The notes under the pieces were generated by a model. The model was not told the origin of the DNA, searched no databases, and saw nothing but the letters and a program-made list of their open reading frames with translations. A stretch of 64,000 nucleotides of DNA from an uncultured Campylobacter sp. (GTDB lineage: Bacteria > Campylobacterota > Campylobacteria > Campylobacterales > Campylobacteraceae): assembly GCF_963518785.1 (NCBI RefSeq), contig NZ_CAUQKJ010000011.1:1-64000 (forward strand), written 5' to 3'. The position numbers and the translations under genes are program-made. Below are positions 8,331-17,350 of this stretch, piece after piece (position 1 is the first letter of the stretch; each line of letters begins with the position of its first letter).

Positions 8331-9250
8331 GGCACTTTCTTACGTTAAACGATTTTAGCAAAGACGAGATAATCGAAATTTTAAATTTAGCCTTTAAGAT
8401 TAAAAAAGAAGCCAAAGCGCGAAATTTTAAGCTATACTTGAAAGATCAAAAACTAGCGATGATATTTGAAAAAAGCTCGACCAGGACGCGCGTTAGCTTT
8501 GACGTAGGGATGAACGAGCTCGGCGGACACGCGCTGTTTTTGAGCAGTCGCGACATCCAGCTCGGGCGCGGCGAGCAGGTCAAAGACACTGCGCGCGTGA
8601 TTTCGCGAATGTGCGATCTGATTATGGCGCGCGTAAATCGGCACGAGACGCTAATAGAGCTCGCGGAATTTAGCCGCGTGCCGGTGATAAACGGACTAAG
8701 CGATAAATTTCATCCCGTGCAGCTAATGGCGGATTTAATGACGATCGTGGAGTGCGGTATTGAAACTCCAAAGATAAAAGCCGCGTACGTGGGCGACGGC
8801 AACAATATGACGCACTCGTGGCTGATGCTTGCCAGCAAGCTTGGATTTGAGCTGCGAATAGCGACGCCCGTGGGCTATGAGGCCGATCCTCAGATACTGG
8901 CGCAGGCGCAAGAAAATGCTAAAATTTCAGGCGCTAAAATTTTAATAACGAACGATATAAAAGAGGCGGTAGCGGGCGCAAACGTCGTGACGACCGATAC
9001 CTGGGTCTCGATGGGGCAAGAAGCCGAAAAGGAGCAAAGGATTCGCGATTTCGCGGGCTTTTGCGTGGATGAAAGCTTAATGGCTCTGGCTGAAAAAAAC
9101 GCGATCTTTTTGCACTGCCTGCCGGCGTACCGCGGATACGAGGTGAGCGAGGCTGTGTTTGAAGCGCACGCGGATGAAATTTTTGCAGAGGCGGAAAATC
9201 GCCTGCACGCGCAAAAGGGCGTTATGGTCTGGCTGGATCAAAAAAGATAA
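8327..9250 (+). CDS. argF: Ornithine carbamoyltransferase
   Basis: 307 residues. It makes citrulline from ornithine and carbamoyl phosphate in arginine synthesis. The carbamoyl-phosphate site KSSTRTR lies at residues 49-55, the HPVQ-type segment appears as FHPVQLMADL, and the HCLPAYRG loop with its catalytic Cys lies near residue 263. The ribosome-binding site AAAGGAG lies in the end of the Doc gene, and the start overlaps the toxin stop by four bases. Confidence 0.97.
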   Translation: MRHFLTLNDFSKDEIIEILNLAFKIKKEAKARNFKLYLKDQKLAMIFEKSSTRTRVSFDVGMNELGGHALFLSSRDIQLGRGEQVKDTARVISRMCDLIMARVNRHETLIELAEFSRVPVINGLSDKFHPVQLMADLMTIVECGIETPKIKAAYVGDGNNMTHSWLMLASKLGFELRIATPVGYEADPQILAQAQENAKISGAKILITNDIKEAVAGANVVTTDTWVSMGQEAEKEQRIRDFAGFCVDESLMALAEKNAIFLHCLPAYRGYEVSEAVFEAHADEIFAEAENRLHAQKGVMVWLDQKR

Positions 9251-9265
9251 ATTTTAGGAGAACGC

Positions 9266-9748
9266 ATGGAAGAAAAAGATAAAGCGTTAAAAAAGATCGA
9301 CAAAGCGAGCGAATTTTTCGGGCTGGATAGCTCGAAAAGGACGGTTTTTGAAATTTCGCAGGGCGAAGACAACGAGAAAAAACTCACTCTAAAAAGCGGC
9401 TCGTGGAGCGACGAGGAGCCGTGGTTCGGCATAGACGAAAATAACGAAGTGCACACGATGATCTCGATAAAATCGCTTGCAAATCTCATCGCCGCGACCA
9501 AAAACGCGATGCAGGAAAATTTTAACCTCAAGCTTGAGCGCTCGATTTTGCAGCATACGCCGGTGGATTTCGGCGACGCATGGATCGTGTGTATGGACGA
9601 GATCAGAAGGCTAACGGGCGCAAATCCGAGTGCGAAAAGATTAAGCTTAGACGTCGATGCCGTCGTCTCACGCGTAAAAAGTCTGCATCCAAACCTTTTT
9701 ATCGACATTGAAGAGCTTATCAAAACCAAGGCGGGCAGCCGTGAATAG
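9266..9748 (+). CDS. DUF2603 (UPF0763) family protein
   Basis: 160 residues, charged and soluble, with no membrane segment. It resembles the Campylobacterota-specific DUF2603/UPF0763 family, which lies between argF and hemN in C. jejuni as it does here. The ribosome-binding site TTAGGAG precedes the ATG. The stop overlaps the GTG start of hemN by eight bases, indicating coupled expression. The function of the family is unknown; the constant link to hemN is the only clue. Confidence 0.8.
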   Translation: MEEKDKALKKIDKASEFFGLDSSKRTVFEISQGEDNEKKLTLKSGSWSDEEPWFGIDENNEVHTMISIKSLANLIAATKNAMQENFNLKLERSILQHTPVDFGDAWIVCMDEIRRLTGANPSAKRLSLDVDAVVSRVKSLHPNLFIDIEELIKTKAGSRE

Positions 9749-11105
9749 CATAGACTTCGACGCTTACGCGAAATTTTCGCGCCCGGGGCCTCGCTACACG
9801 AGCTATCCGACCGCTTTGGAATTTAGCGAAAACTTCAGTTACGACGGGTATTTGAACGAGCTGAAAAATCAGAAAAGCTCCACGCCGCTGTCGCTTTACT
9901 TTCACATGCCGTTTTGCCGCTCCGCCTGTTATTTTTGCGGCTGCAACGTAATCTACACCGGCAAGCGCGACAAGATGGATCGGTATTTGGGCTATATCGA
10001 GCGCGAAATGCAAATTTTAAGCGGCGTCGTGGACGGCTCGCGGCAAGTCGTGCAGATGCACTTCGGCGGCGGTACGCCTACGTATTTTAGCGCCGAACAG
10101 CTCGCGCGCCACATAAAAAATATTAAAAAGTATTTTAAAAGCTTTAGTTCCGAAGCCGAGATCAGCTGCGAGATCGATCCGCGATTTTTAAACGCCGAAC
10201 AGCTCGACGTGCTTGTTTCAAACGGCTTTAATCGCATCAGCTACGGCGTGCAGGATTTCGACGAGCGCGTGCAAAAGGAGATCCACCGCATACAGCCTTT
10301 CGAACTTACGAGGGACGTCATAGCCATGGCGCGCGAGAGGGGGATAAAATCGATAAATATGGATCTGATCTACGGCCTTCCGTATCAGAGCCTAGCTAGC
10401 TTTAAGCGCACGCTGGAGCTTGCGCTTTCGCTTGATCCGGACCGCTTTGCGATCTTTAACTACGCGCACGTGCCGTGGATCAAAAAATCTATGCGTAAAT
10501 TTGACGAGACGACACTGCCCGAGCCTAAAGTGAAGCTTGAAATTTTAAAATTTACACACGATTTTTTGAGCGCGAACGGATATGAGATGATCGGTATGGA
10601 TCACTACTCAAAGCCCGCCGATGAGCTTCATGTCGCGCTTAAAAACGGCTCGCTGCACCGTAATTTCCAAGGCTATACGACCAAAGGCGGCGCCGATCTG
10701 ATCGGCATCGGGCTAACTAGCATCGGCGAGGGCGCGCGCCACTACGCGCAAAATTTCAAGGATATGGACGCGTATGAAGCCGCGATCGATGCGGGTAGGC
10801 TGCCGTATTGCAGGGGTATTTTGCTAAATGAAGAGGATCTGCTGCGCAAAGAGGTGATTATGGGGCTGATGAGTAATTTCTGCGTCGATATAGAGGCGAT
10901 CGAGGAGAAATTTAAGATAAAATTTTTCGAGCATTTTGGCGCGAGCCTAAAACAGCTTGAGGCGCTAAAGAATTTCGTACAAGTCTCGCCGCATAGAATT
11001 TCTGTAACGCCTACCGGCACGCTTTTGATCCGCAATATCGCGATGTGCTTTGATGAGTATATGGGTAAAAATTTGGGCGAAAAGCGCTTTTCTAAAACCG
11101 TTTAA
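9741..11105 (+). CDS. hemN: Oxygen-independent coproporphyrinogen III oxidase
   Basis: 454 residues from a GTG start at 9741. I chose this start because the family N-terminus (IDFDAYAKFSRPGPRYTSYPTALEF) begins right after it and an AAGG lies 9 bases upstream; an ATG 33 bases earlier would add unrelated residues. It is a radical-SAM enzyme converting coproporphyrinogen III to protoporphyrinogen IX without oxygen. The 4Fe-4S ligands are Cys59, Cys63 and Cys66 (CRSACYFCGC), followed by FGGGTPTY for SAM binding. It works in the same pathway as nearby hemB. Confidence 0.95.
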   Translation: MNSIDFDAYAKFSRPGPRYTSYPTALEFSENFSYDGYLNELKNQKSSTPLSLYFHMPFCRSACYFCGCNVIYTGKRDKMDRYLGYIEREMQILSGVVDGSRQVVQMHFGGGTPTYFSAEQLARHIKNIKKYFKSFSSEAEISCEIDPRFLNAEQLDVLVSNGFNRISYGVQDFDERVQKEIHRIQPFELTRDVIAMARERGIKSINMDLIYGLPYQSLASFKRTLELALSLDPDRFAIFNYAHVPWIKKSMRKFDETTLPEPKVKLEILKFTHDFLSANGYEMIGMDHYSKPADELHVALKNGSLHRNFQGYTTKGGADLIGIGLTSIGEGARHYAQNFKDMDAYEAAIDAGRLPYCRGILLNEEDLLRKEVIMGLMSNFCVDIEAIEEKFKIKFFEHFGASLKQLEALKNFVQVSPHRISVTPTGTLLIRNIAMCFDEYMGKNLGEKRFSKTV

Positions 11106-11116
11106 GCGGCGCGGCT

Positions 11117-12421
11117 ATGAGTAAGGCAAAGCTTGGAGCGTTCGATTTTGCGGTACTTAGCGAGCGTTGCGTAAAATGTGGTAAATGTATCCAAGTCTGC
11201 ACGATTCATGGCATTAACGGCGATGAAGTAACGAGCCCGCGCGGATTTGTGGATCTTTTGGGCGCTTACGGCAGGAATGAGCTAAAGCTTGATAAAAACG
11301 CTAAGAAAATTTTTGAGAGTTGCTTTTTATGCACCAACTGCGTAGATATTTGCGGCGAGTCTTTGCCCATAGATACGGCAATCGAGAATGTTCGCGCGCG
11401 CATTGCGGAAAAATTTGGCATCGCGTGGTACAAAAAAGCTGCGTTTTGGCTGCTTGGGCACCGCAAAGCGCTGGATCTAGCAGCAGCGCTTGGATACGTG
11501 TTTCTTAGCTGTGGCTTTAAGATGCGAAAAGATACGCAAAGCTCTATGTCGCCTAGATTTGACTTACCACTACTTAAAAAAGAGCGCTTGTTGCCTGCTC
11601 CTGCGAAAAAGAGCTTTATGAACTCGCACGCAGAGCTTATCGACAACGGCGGCGAAAAAACTATTGGAATTTTTATCGGCTGCATGGCAAACTACGCTTA
11701 CACGGGCGTAGGCGAGGCGGTTTTACATATCGCGCGAGCGCTAAAGCTAAACGTAAATTTGATGAAGGAACAAGCCTGTTGCGGCGCTCCTGCGTATTTT
11801 ACGGGAGATTTTGCGGCGGTTGAACGCGTGGCAAAATTTAATATAGCATATTTCGAAAAAGCTCTGCCTGCTCTTGATGCGATTATAGTGCCCGAGGCTA
11901 CGTGCTCTGCAATGCTGCGGGTGGATTACGCGAATTTTTTTGAAAATGAGCCGCAATGGAAAGCCCGCGCACAAAAGCTTGCGAGTAAAATTTTTATGGC
12001 GAGCGAATACTTTTATAAATTTACAAACTTAAGTGATCTTTTGATGCGCCGCGGCAAAAGGGCTTTAGCGATTACTTATCACGATCCGTGCCATGCCCGC
12101 AAAATGCAGGGTATTTGGAAAGAACCGCGCGGCTTGCTCGCTCAAAACTACGAAATAACCGAGATGGATGAGCCTAATAAATGCTGCGGATTTGGCGGCG
12201 TGACGATGCAGGTCGAGCGCTACGAGCTCGCGCGTGCAGTGGGATTAGCTAAGGCGCGTGCAATGGCAGATCTGCCTGTGCGCGTAGTTTCTGCCGAGTG
12301 CAGTGCGTGCAGGATGCAGCTAAATAATTCGCTTTCTTTAAGCGGCTCGCAGACGAGGTGCGTAAATCCGTTGGAGCTCATCGCTGAAGCGCTTGTGAGC
12401 GAGGAAAATTCCAATGGATAA
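11117..12421 (+). CDS. (Fe-S)-binding oxidoreductase subunit, GlcF/LutA-like
   Basis: 434 residues. Two 4Fe-4S ferredoxin motifs lie at the N-terminus (CVKCGKCIQVC from Cys18 and CFLCTNCVDIC from Cys69), then two cysteine-rich CCG domains: GCMANYAYTG...ACCGAPA and CHARKMQ...CCGFGG. This is the architecture of glycolate oxidase GlcF, lactate LutA and HdrD-like subunits that pass electrons from a flavin partner to quinone or a disulfide. No flavoprotein partner lies beside it; it follows hemN by 11 bases, as in C. jejuni. The substrate is unknown. Confidence 0.88.
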   Translation: MSKAKLGAFDFAVLSERCVKCGKCIQVCTIHGINGDEVTSPRGFVDLLGAYGRNELKLDKNAKKIFESCFLCTNCVDICGESLPIDTAIENVRARIAEKFGIAWYKKAAFWLLGHRKALDLAAALGYVFLSCGFKMRKDTQSSMSPRFDLPLLKKERLLPAPAKKSFMNSHAELIDNGGEKTIGIFIGCMANYAYTGVGEAVLHIARALKLNVNLMKEQACCGAPAYFTGDFAAVERVAKFNIAYFEKALPALDAIIVPEATCSAMLRVDYANFFENEPQWKARAQKLASKIFMASEYFYKFTNLSDLLMRRGKRALAITYHDPCHARKMQGIWKEPRGLLAQNYEITEMDEPNKCCGFGGVTMQVERYELARAVGLAKARAMADLPVRVVSAECSACRMQLNNSLSLSGSQTRCVNPLELIAEALVSEENSNG

Positions 12422-13034
12422 AATTTAACATTTGTGAAATTCCTGCATTTCGCCGGCTTTTTACTCAATTCAAATCCTGGGACAAAATTCCGTGCTTTTT
12501 AAATTTTGGTTTTTAAAAATTATGATGAAATTTTATCATTAGCTTGCAGAGGTTATGGTCTACACTTTTGAGCTTTCTGATATATCAGCCTGAAGTGGCG
12601 TGCGGTGGAACCCATAGGCTTTGCTGCTGCGGCGGGGTTGATTAATATGATTTTAAATACTAAAATTTTGTAGTTTAGAATTTTGTTGAGGGATTTGCGC
12701 AAAATTTTAAAAAGTTGAATTGTAAGATGGATTTTGGCAAAATTTTAATTTTATGTGGCATTATTTGAAATTCTATGGAATTTGTGCTGTGAGCAAATAG
12801 CTAGAATTTTGATTTATTGATTTGCGTGGCGGAGCAGGCTTAAAGCGCGAATTTTAAATTTCGTAAAATTTAAGAATTAGTTACGTATGAGCTTCTTCTA
12901 CTTCGCGGTTTTGGCGTTGGGGCAAAATTTCTTTCAAAAATGCCAAAGTATGCATAAAATATACTCACAATTTTTAGCACGAGATATTTAGCAAAAAAGG
13001 CTAAGCTAGCAAGATCATGGATTTAAATTTAATT
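12422..13034. other. Gene-free gap after the Fe-S protein gene
   Basis: No open frame is convincing. Most of the gap is AAATTTTA-type AT-rich filler. One segment (12541-12628) stands apart in composition and can fold into a nested hairpin; it is listed separately. Confidence 0.5.
12541..12628 (+). ncRNA. Candidate structured RNA (long nested hairpin)
   Basis: Nested complementary blocks can be read by eye: AGC 12541-12543 with GCT 12626-12628; GCAGAG 12546-12551 with CTTTGC 12619-12624; TATGG 12554-12558 with CCATA 12612-12616; CACTT 12063+500 (12563-12567) with AAGTG 12593-12597; and a terminal CTGA-TATA-TCAG hairpin at 12577-12588. The result is one long rod with an asymmetric internal bubble, a 6S-like shape but shorter. 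I know no family match and see no clear promoter. It could be chance folding. Confidence 0.25.
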
Positions 13035-13247
13035 TTATTCTTGCTCTTTTGTGTCATCTTCAGAGTCCAGCTTTGCTTCTTCGATCAAGAGCCTGTTGGC
13101 TTCGGTAGCCTTTTTTATCTCGCTTAAGTTTTCTTCTATCTTATTTAGGCGCTTTTCAAGGGTATTTAGACGCTTTTCAGAGCGGGAGATAAAATAATAA
13201 ATCAAATAAATCATAAAAACTATTATGATCCAAGGTACGATTTTCAT
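13035..13247 (-). CDS. Small membrane-anchored coiled-coil protein
   Basis: 70 residues from the ATG at 13247, chosen because AAGGAATTTTAT lies just upstream; a longer frame would start without a ribosome-binding site. One N-terminal membrane helix (IVPWIIIVFMIYLIYYFI) is followed by a heptad-rich helix (RLNTLEKRLNKIEENLSEIKKATEANRLLIEEAKL) that should form a coiled coil, then an acidic tail. Function unknown. It is divergent from the tRNA operon, whose promoter lies 80 bases away. Confidence 0.7.
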   Translation of the reverse strand: MKIVPWIIIVFMIYLIYYFISRSEKRLNTLEKRLNKIEENLSEIKKATEANRLLIEEAKLDSEDDTKEQE

Positions 13248-13324
13248 ATAAAATTCCTTAAAATTTAAAATTGCGCGCATTATAGCAGAAATTTTATGAA
13301 ATTTTAAAATAGGCTGTTTTAGCC

Positions 13325-13353
13325 TTGACAATTGGGGATTTTTCGGTTATAAT
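13325..13353 (+). promoter_or_regulatory. Consensus sigma-70 promoter of the tRNA-tuf operon
   Basis: TTGACA at 13325-13330 and TATAAT at 13348-13353 match the sigma-70 consensus exactly and are separated by the ideal 17 bases. The first tRNA begins 20 bases after the -10. A perfect -35 is uncommon in Campylobacter, where the -35 is usually poorly conserved, and suits a stable-RNA/translation operon. Confidence 0.85.
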
Positions 13354-13373
13354 TGCCACTTCAATTTCAAAAT

Positions 13374-13449
13374 GCTGGTGTAGCTCAGCTGGTAGAGCTA
13401 CTGCCTTGTAAGCAGTGGGTCGGCGGTTCGATCCCGTCCACCAGCTCCA
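13374..13449 (+). tRNA. tRNA-Thr (anticodon TGT)
   Basis: 76 bases with the acceptor stem GCTGGTG / CACCAGC, anticodon loop CTTGTAA, a standard GGTTCGATCC T-arm and an encoded CCA. It is the first of four tRNAs ahead of tuf, the usual Campylobacter order. Confidence 0.97.
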
Positions 13450-13485
13450 TTTTTTGTAACAGTGTTTGACCAGATTTCATCAAAG

Positions 13486-13570
<85 letters not shown>

Positions 13571-13582
13571 TGAATTTTTGAT

Positions 13583-13659
13583 GCGGGATTAGCTCAGTTG
13601 GCTAGAGCATCAGCCTTCCAAGCTGAGGGTCGCGGGTTCGAGCCCCGTTTCCCGCTCCA
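13583..13659 (+). tRNA. tRNA-Gly (anticodon TCC)
   Basis: 77 bases with acceptor stem GCGGGAT / (T)TCCCGC, anticodon loop CTTCCAA and encoded CCA. It lies 12 bases after tRNA-Tyr. Confidence 0.96.
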
Positions 13660-13772
13660 CCATTTAGGTTTACTGGGAGCTGTAAAACTTAACTGCTTTT
13701 ATATGCTTACATAATCTAAATTTTGGTCGCATTGTTGGGTATTGGTAGCGATTTCTCTTTGCCTGAGTTTAG

Positions 13773-13847
<75 letters not shown>

Positions 13848-13903
13848 TAAAATAGAGTCGCTTAGTTTGTTGTGTAATCCACAAATCAATAACGGAGGAT
13901 ATG

Positions 13904-15103
13904 ATGGCTAAAGAAAAATTTAATCGTAACAAGCCACACGTAAACATTGGTACCATCGGTCACGTTGACCATGGTAAGACTACTTTGACAGCTGCTATTT
14001 CTGCTGTTCTTTCCAGGAAGGGTCTAGCCGAGCTAAAAGACTACGACAATATCGATAACGCTCCAGAGGAAAAAGAGCGCGGTATTACTATCGCTACGTC
14101 TCACATCGAATATGAGACCGAGAAGCGTCACTATGCTCACGTTGACTGCCCTGGCCACGCCGACTACGTAAAAAATATGATTACCGGCGCGGCTCAGATG
14201 GACGGCGCTATTTTAGTTGTTTCCGCTGCAGATGGTCCTATGCCTCAAACTCGCGAGCACATCTTGCTTTCTCGCCAAGTAGGCGTTCCTTATATCGTAG
14301 TTTTCCTAAACAAAACCGATATGGTCGATGATCCGGATCTTTTAGAGCTAGTCGAAGAGGAAGTTAGAGATCTTCTAAAAGAGTATAAATTCCCTGGCGA
14401 CGAGACTCCAATCATTAAGGGCTCTGCTCTTAAGGCTCTTGAGGAAGCCAAAGCCGGACAAGATGGCGAATGGTCTGCAAAGATTATGGAGCTTATGGAT
14501 GCGGTTGATAGCTATATTCCAACTCCTGTTCGCGATACTGATAAAGATTTCCTTCTTCCGATCGAAGATATTTTCTCGATTTCCGGTCGCGGTACCGTTG
14601 TAACCGGTAGAATCGAAAAAGGTATCGTTAAAGTTGGCGATACTATCGAGATCGTAGGTATTAAACCTACTCAGACTACTACCGTTACCGGTGTTGAGAT
14701 GTTTAGAAAAGAGATGGATCAAGGTGAAGCCGGCGATAACGTAGGCGTTTTGTTGCGCGGTACTAAGAAAGAGGAAGTAGAGCGCGGTATGGTTCTATGC
14801 AAACCTAAATCGATCACTCCTCATACTAAATTTGAGGGCGAGGTTTATATCCTAACTAAAGAAGAGGGCGGACGCCATACTCCATTCTTTAATAATTATA
14901 GACCGCAGTTTTACGTTCGTACGACAGATGTTACCGGTTCGATTACTCTTCCTGAGGGAACCGAGATGGTAATGCCTGGCGATAATGTTAAGATTACCGT
15001 TGAGCTAATCGCCCCGATTGCTCTTGAGCAAGGTACTCGCTTCGCGATTCGCGAAGGCGGTCATACCGTAGGTTCAGGCGTCGTTTCGAAAATCATCGCT
15101 TAA
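13904..15103 (+). CDS. tuf: Elongation factor Tu
   Basis: 399 residues. It brings aminoacyl-tRNA to the ribosome as a GTP complex. The G motifs are GHVDHGKT, DCPGHADYV and NKTD. The start is the second of two tandem ATGs: GGAGG lies five bases before 13904 but only two before 13901, and MAKEKF is the family start. The C-terminal GGHTVGSGVV keeps the threonine equivalent to the E. coli residue phosphorylated by Doc, a possible link to the toxin gene 6 kb away. Codon use is less GC-rich than in the flanking metabolic genes, as expected of a highly expressed gene. A strong terminator follows. Confidence 0.99.
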   Translation: MAKEKFNRNKPHVNIGTIGHVDHGKTTLTAAISAVLSRKGLAELKDYDNIDNAPEEKERGITIATSHIEYETEKRHYAHVDCPGHADYVKNMITGAAQMDGAILVVSAADGPMPQTREHILLSRQVGVPYIVVFLNKTDMVDDPDLLELVEEEVRDLLKEYKFPGDETPIIKGSALKALEEAKAGQDGEWSAKIMELMDAVDSYIPTPVRDTDKDFLLPIEDIFSISGRGTVVTGRIEKGIVKVGDTIEIVGIKPTQTTTVTGVEMFRKEMDQGEAGDNVGVLLRGTKKEEVERGMVLCKPKSITPHTKFEGEVYILTKEEGGRHTPFFNNYRPQFYVRTTDVTGSITLPEGTEMVMPGDNVKITVELIAPIALEQGTRFAIREGGHTVGSGVVSKIIA

Positions 15104-15109
15104 TTTTTT

Positions 15110-15143
15110 GCAAGCGGAATTTTAAAATTCCGCTTGCTTTTTT
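15110..15143 (+). terminator. Rho-independent terminator after tuf
   Basis: A perfect 14-bp inverted repeat (15110-15123 with 15124-15137, starting GCAAGCGG and centred on TTTTAAAA) is followed at once by six T residues. It lies 7 bases past the tuf stop and probably attenuates transcription into rpmG-secE-nusG rather than stopping it fully. Confidence 0.85.
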
Positions 15144-15158
15144 ATTCAAGGAAACCAA

Positions 15159-15332
15159 ATGGCAAAGAATTCAAGTAGAGTAAAGGTCGGATTAAAATGC
15201 TCCGAAAGTGGCGATATTAACTATACTACTTATAAAAATAGCAAAACTACGACCGAAAAACTAGAACTTAAAAAATATTGCCCTAGATTAAAAAAGCACA
15301 CGCTTCATAAAGAAGTAAAGTTAAAAGGCTAA
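15159..15332 (+). CDS. rpmG: 50S ribosomal protein L33
   Basis: 57 residues beginning MAKNSSRVKVGLKCSESGDI. L33 sits near the E site of the large subunit. Only Cys14 and Cys41 (KKYCPRLKKH) are present, not the four cysteines of the zinc-binding form. An AAGGAAACC ribosome-binding site precedes the ATG. It lies between the tuf terminator and tRNA-Trp, its usual place in Campylobacterota. Confidence 0.95.
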   Translation: MAKNSSRVKVGLKCSESGDINYTTYKNSKTTTEKLELKKYCPRLKKHTLHKEVKLKG

Positions 15333-15339
15333 TTGTTAT

Positions 15340-15415
15340 AGGGCAATAGCTCCAACGGTAGAGCGCCGGATTCCAAATCCGATGGTTGGGGGTTCGAATC
15401 CCTCTTGCCCTGCCA
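15340..15415 (+). tRNA. tRNA-Trp (anticodon CCA)
   Basis: 76 bases with acceptor stem AGGGCAA / TTGCCCT, anticodon loop TTCCAAA, T-arm GGGGGTTCGAATCCCTC and encoded CCA. It lies 7 bases after rpmG and 12 bases before secE. Confidence 0.97.
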
Positions 15416-15427
15416 CGAGGATTGGGT

Positions 15428-15601
15428 ATGGAAAAAGTAAAAGAGTATTATAAACAAGCAAAAGTAGAGTTAGATAAGGTAATTTTCCCGACTAAAGATC
15501 AGACTAAAACAGCATATATCTCTGTAGTAGTCGTAGTCGTAGTTATCGCACTGTTTTTAGCGCTAGTGGATCTGATTATGTCCGCTTTGATAACGGCCTA
15601 A
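15428..15601 (+). CDS. secE: Preprotein translocase subunit SecE
   Basis: 57 residues from the ATG at 15428. It is the short, single-span SecE type: an amphipathic N-terminal helix (VKEYYKQAKVELDKVIFPTKDQTK), the conserved FPT hinge, then one membrane helix of mostly Val/Ile/Leu. It clamps SecY in the inner-membrane translocon. The longer open frame upstream overlaps tRNA-Trp and is not coding. Confidence 0.96.
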   Translation: MEKVKEYYKQAKVELDKVIFPTKDQTKTAYISVVVVVVVIALFLALVDLIMSALITA

Positions 15602-15615
15602 GTAAGGATCGTAAT

Positions 15616-16146
15616 ATGGCAAATAAATGGTATGCGATACAAACTTACGCCGGCAGCGAGATGGCGGTAAAGCGCGCGATAGAAGCACTAAAGCAAGACG
15701 AAGCACTTGAGGCTAAGATCGGTGAAGTGCTTGTGCCTACCGAAGATGTTATAGAGGTCAAAAACACAAAGCAAACCATTAAAGAGCGCAGCTTATATCC
15801 AGGATATTGCTTTGCAAATTTAGATCTGGATACCACTTTGTGGCATAGAATTCAGATGCTGCCTAAGGTCAGTCGCTTTATTGGCGAGGCGAAAAAGCCA
15901 TCTCCGCTACCGGAAAAGGATATCGAAATAATTCTAGAAAAGATCAATAATCGCGAGGCTCCTAAGCCGAAGATAAATTTTGAAGACGGAGAGACGGTTA
16001 GGATCGTCGACGGACCTTTTGCTAATTTCAACGGCATCGTAGAAGAGTATGATATGATCCACGGCAAGCTTCGCCTTAATGTTTCGATCTTCGGACGAAG
16101 CACGCCAATTGAAATTTCATACTCGCAAGTTGAAAAGATTATTTAA
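15616..16146 (+). CDS. nusG: Transcription termination/antitermination factor NusG
   Basis: 176 residues. The NGN domain starts KWYAIQTYAGSEMAVKRAIE and the C-terminal KOW domain spans roughly residues 122-174 (GETVRIVDGPFANFNGIVEEYD). It binds RNA polymerase and couples it to Rho or to ribosomal S10. It follows secE by 14 bases and precedes rplK, the conserved order. Confidence 0.97.
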   Translation: MANKWYAIQTYAGSEMAVKRAIEALKQDEALEAKIGEVLVPTEDVIEVKNTKQTIKERSLYPGYCFANLDLDTTLWHRIQMLPKVSRFIGEAKKPSPLPEKDIEIILEKINNREAPKPKINFEDGETVRIVDGPFANFNGIVEEYDMIHGKLRLNVSIFGRSTPIEISYSQVEKII

Positions 16147-16166
16147 ATTTTATAAGGAGTAAATTT

Positions 16167-16592
16167 ATGGCTAAGAAAGTTGTTGGCGAAATCAAGCTGC
16201 AAATAGCGGCCGCAAAAGCAAATCCAAGCCCGCCGGTAGGTCCTGCATTAGGACAAAAGGGTGTTAATATTATGGAATTTTGCAAAGCGTTTAACGAGCG
16301 AACCAAAGATATGGCAGGCTTTAACATTCCTGTTATCATCACGGTTTATGCCGATAAAAGCTTTACTTTCATCACTAAGCAACCGCCTGCGACGGATTTG
16401 ATCAAAAAAGCGGCGAAGATAGATAAGGGTTCGGACAATCCTCTTAAAAAGAAGGTAGCATCCTTAACTAAGGCTCAAGTTTTAGAGATCGTCGAGAAAA
16501 AGATCGCCGATCTGAATACCAAAGATAGAGAGCAGGCTGCTAGGATTATAGCGGGTTCGGCTCGTTCTATGGGTATTACGGTCACTGACTAG
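16167..16592 (+). CDS. rplK: 50S ribosomal protein L11
   Basis: 141 residues. The proline-rich N-terminal domain (NPSPPVGPALGQKGVNIMEFC) binds the GTPase-associated rRNA and thiopeptides; the C-terminal RNA-binding domain ends ARSMGITVTD. A TAAGGAG ribosome-binding site lies 8 bases ahead. It also activates RelA/Spo-type stringent response in the family. Confidence 0.98.
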   Translation: MAKKVVGEIKLQIAAAKANPSPPVGPALGQKGVNIMEFCKAFNERTKDMAGFNIPVIITVYADKSFTFITKQPPATDLIKKAAKIDKGSDNPLKKKVASLTKAQVLEIVEKKIADLNTKDREQAARIIAGSARSMGITVTD

Positions 16593-16648
16593 ACCTTTTG
16601 ACCGCTAAGGTTAAAAAAAGCGGTAGCACTTTAATTGCGGAGAAATAT

Positions 16649-17350
16649 ATGCCAAAAAATTCAAAAAGATTCAACGAACTTTTAAAAAAAGTTGACGTAA
16701 ATAAAATTTATAGTGTAGACGAAGCGGTAAGCACAGTAAAAACTCTAGCTTCTGCTAAATTTGACGAGACGGTGGAGATCGCTCTTAAACTAAACGTAGA
16801 TCCAAGACATGCCGATCAGATGGTGCGCGGCTCGGTCGTTTTACCTGCCGGTACGGGCAAGAGCGTTCGAGTAGCCGTGATTGCAAAAGACGCAAAGGCT
16901 AGCGAGGCTAGCGAAGCGGGTGCCGATATCGTGGGCGCCGATGATCTGATCGAAGAGATTCAAAAAGGAAATATAAATTTCGACGTTCTTATCGCCACTC
17001 CAAATTTAATGGGACTAGTCGGTAAGGTAGGTCGTATTCTCGGTCCAAAAGGCGTTATGCCGAACCCTAAAACCGGAACCGTTACTATGGATGTTGCTCA
17101 GGCCGTTAAAAACGCCAAGGGCGGACAGGTAAATTTCCGCGTCGATAAGCAGGGTAATATCCACGCAGGCCTCGGCAAGGTTAGCTTTAGCAAAGAGCAG
17201 CTTTTAGACAACCTTACGACGTTTATTAAAACCATAAATAAGCATAAGCCAGCGACTGCGAAGGGCAGATACGTAACTCATGCATCGCTTTCACTTACTA
17301 TGAGCCCTGCGGTTAGGCTGGATAATCAAGAAATAATCGATTTAAAATAA
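16649..17350 (+). CDS. rplA: 50S ribosomal protein L1
   Basis: 233 residues from the ATG at 16649, the length of the C. jejuni protein. GCGGAG lies just upstream, and an in-frame TTG 51 bases earlier would add a non-conserved leader. Conserved blocks are KFDETVEIALKLNVDPRHADQMVRGSVVLPAGTGK and GPKGVMPNPKTGTV. L1 forms the ribosome stalk at the E site and in many bacteria represses its own message. Confidence 0.97.
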   Translation: MPKNSKRFNELLKKVDVNKIYSVDEAVSTVKTLASAKFDETVEIALKLNVDPRHADQMVRGSVVLPAGTGKSVRVAVIAKDAKASEASEAGADIVGADDLIEEIQKGNINFDVLIATPNLMGLVGKVGRILGPKGVMPNPKTGTVTMDVAQAVKNAKGGQVNFRVDKQGNIHAGLGKVSFSKEQLLDNLTTFIKTINKHKPATAKGRYVTHASLSLTMSPAVRLDNQEIIDLK

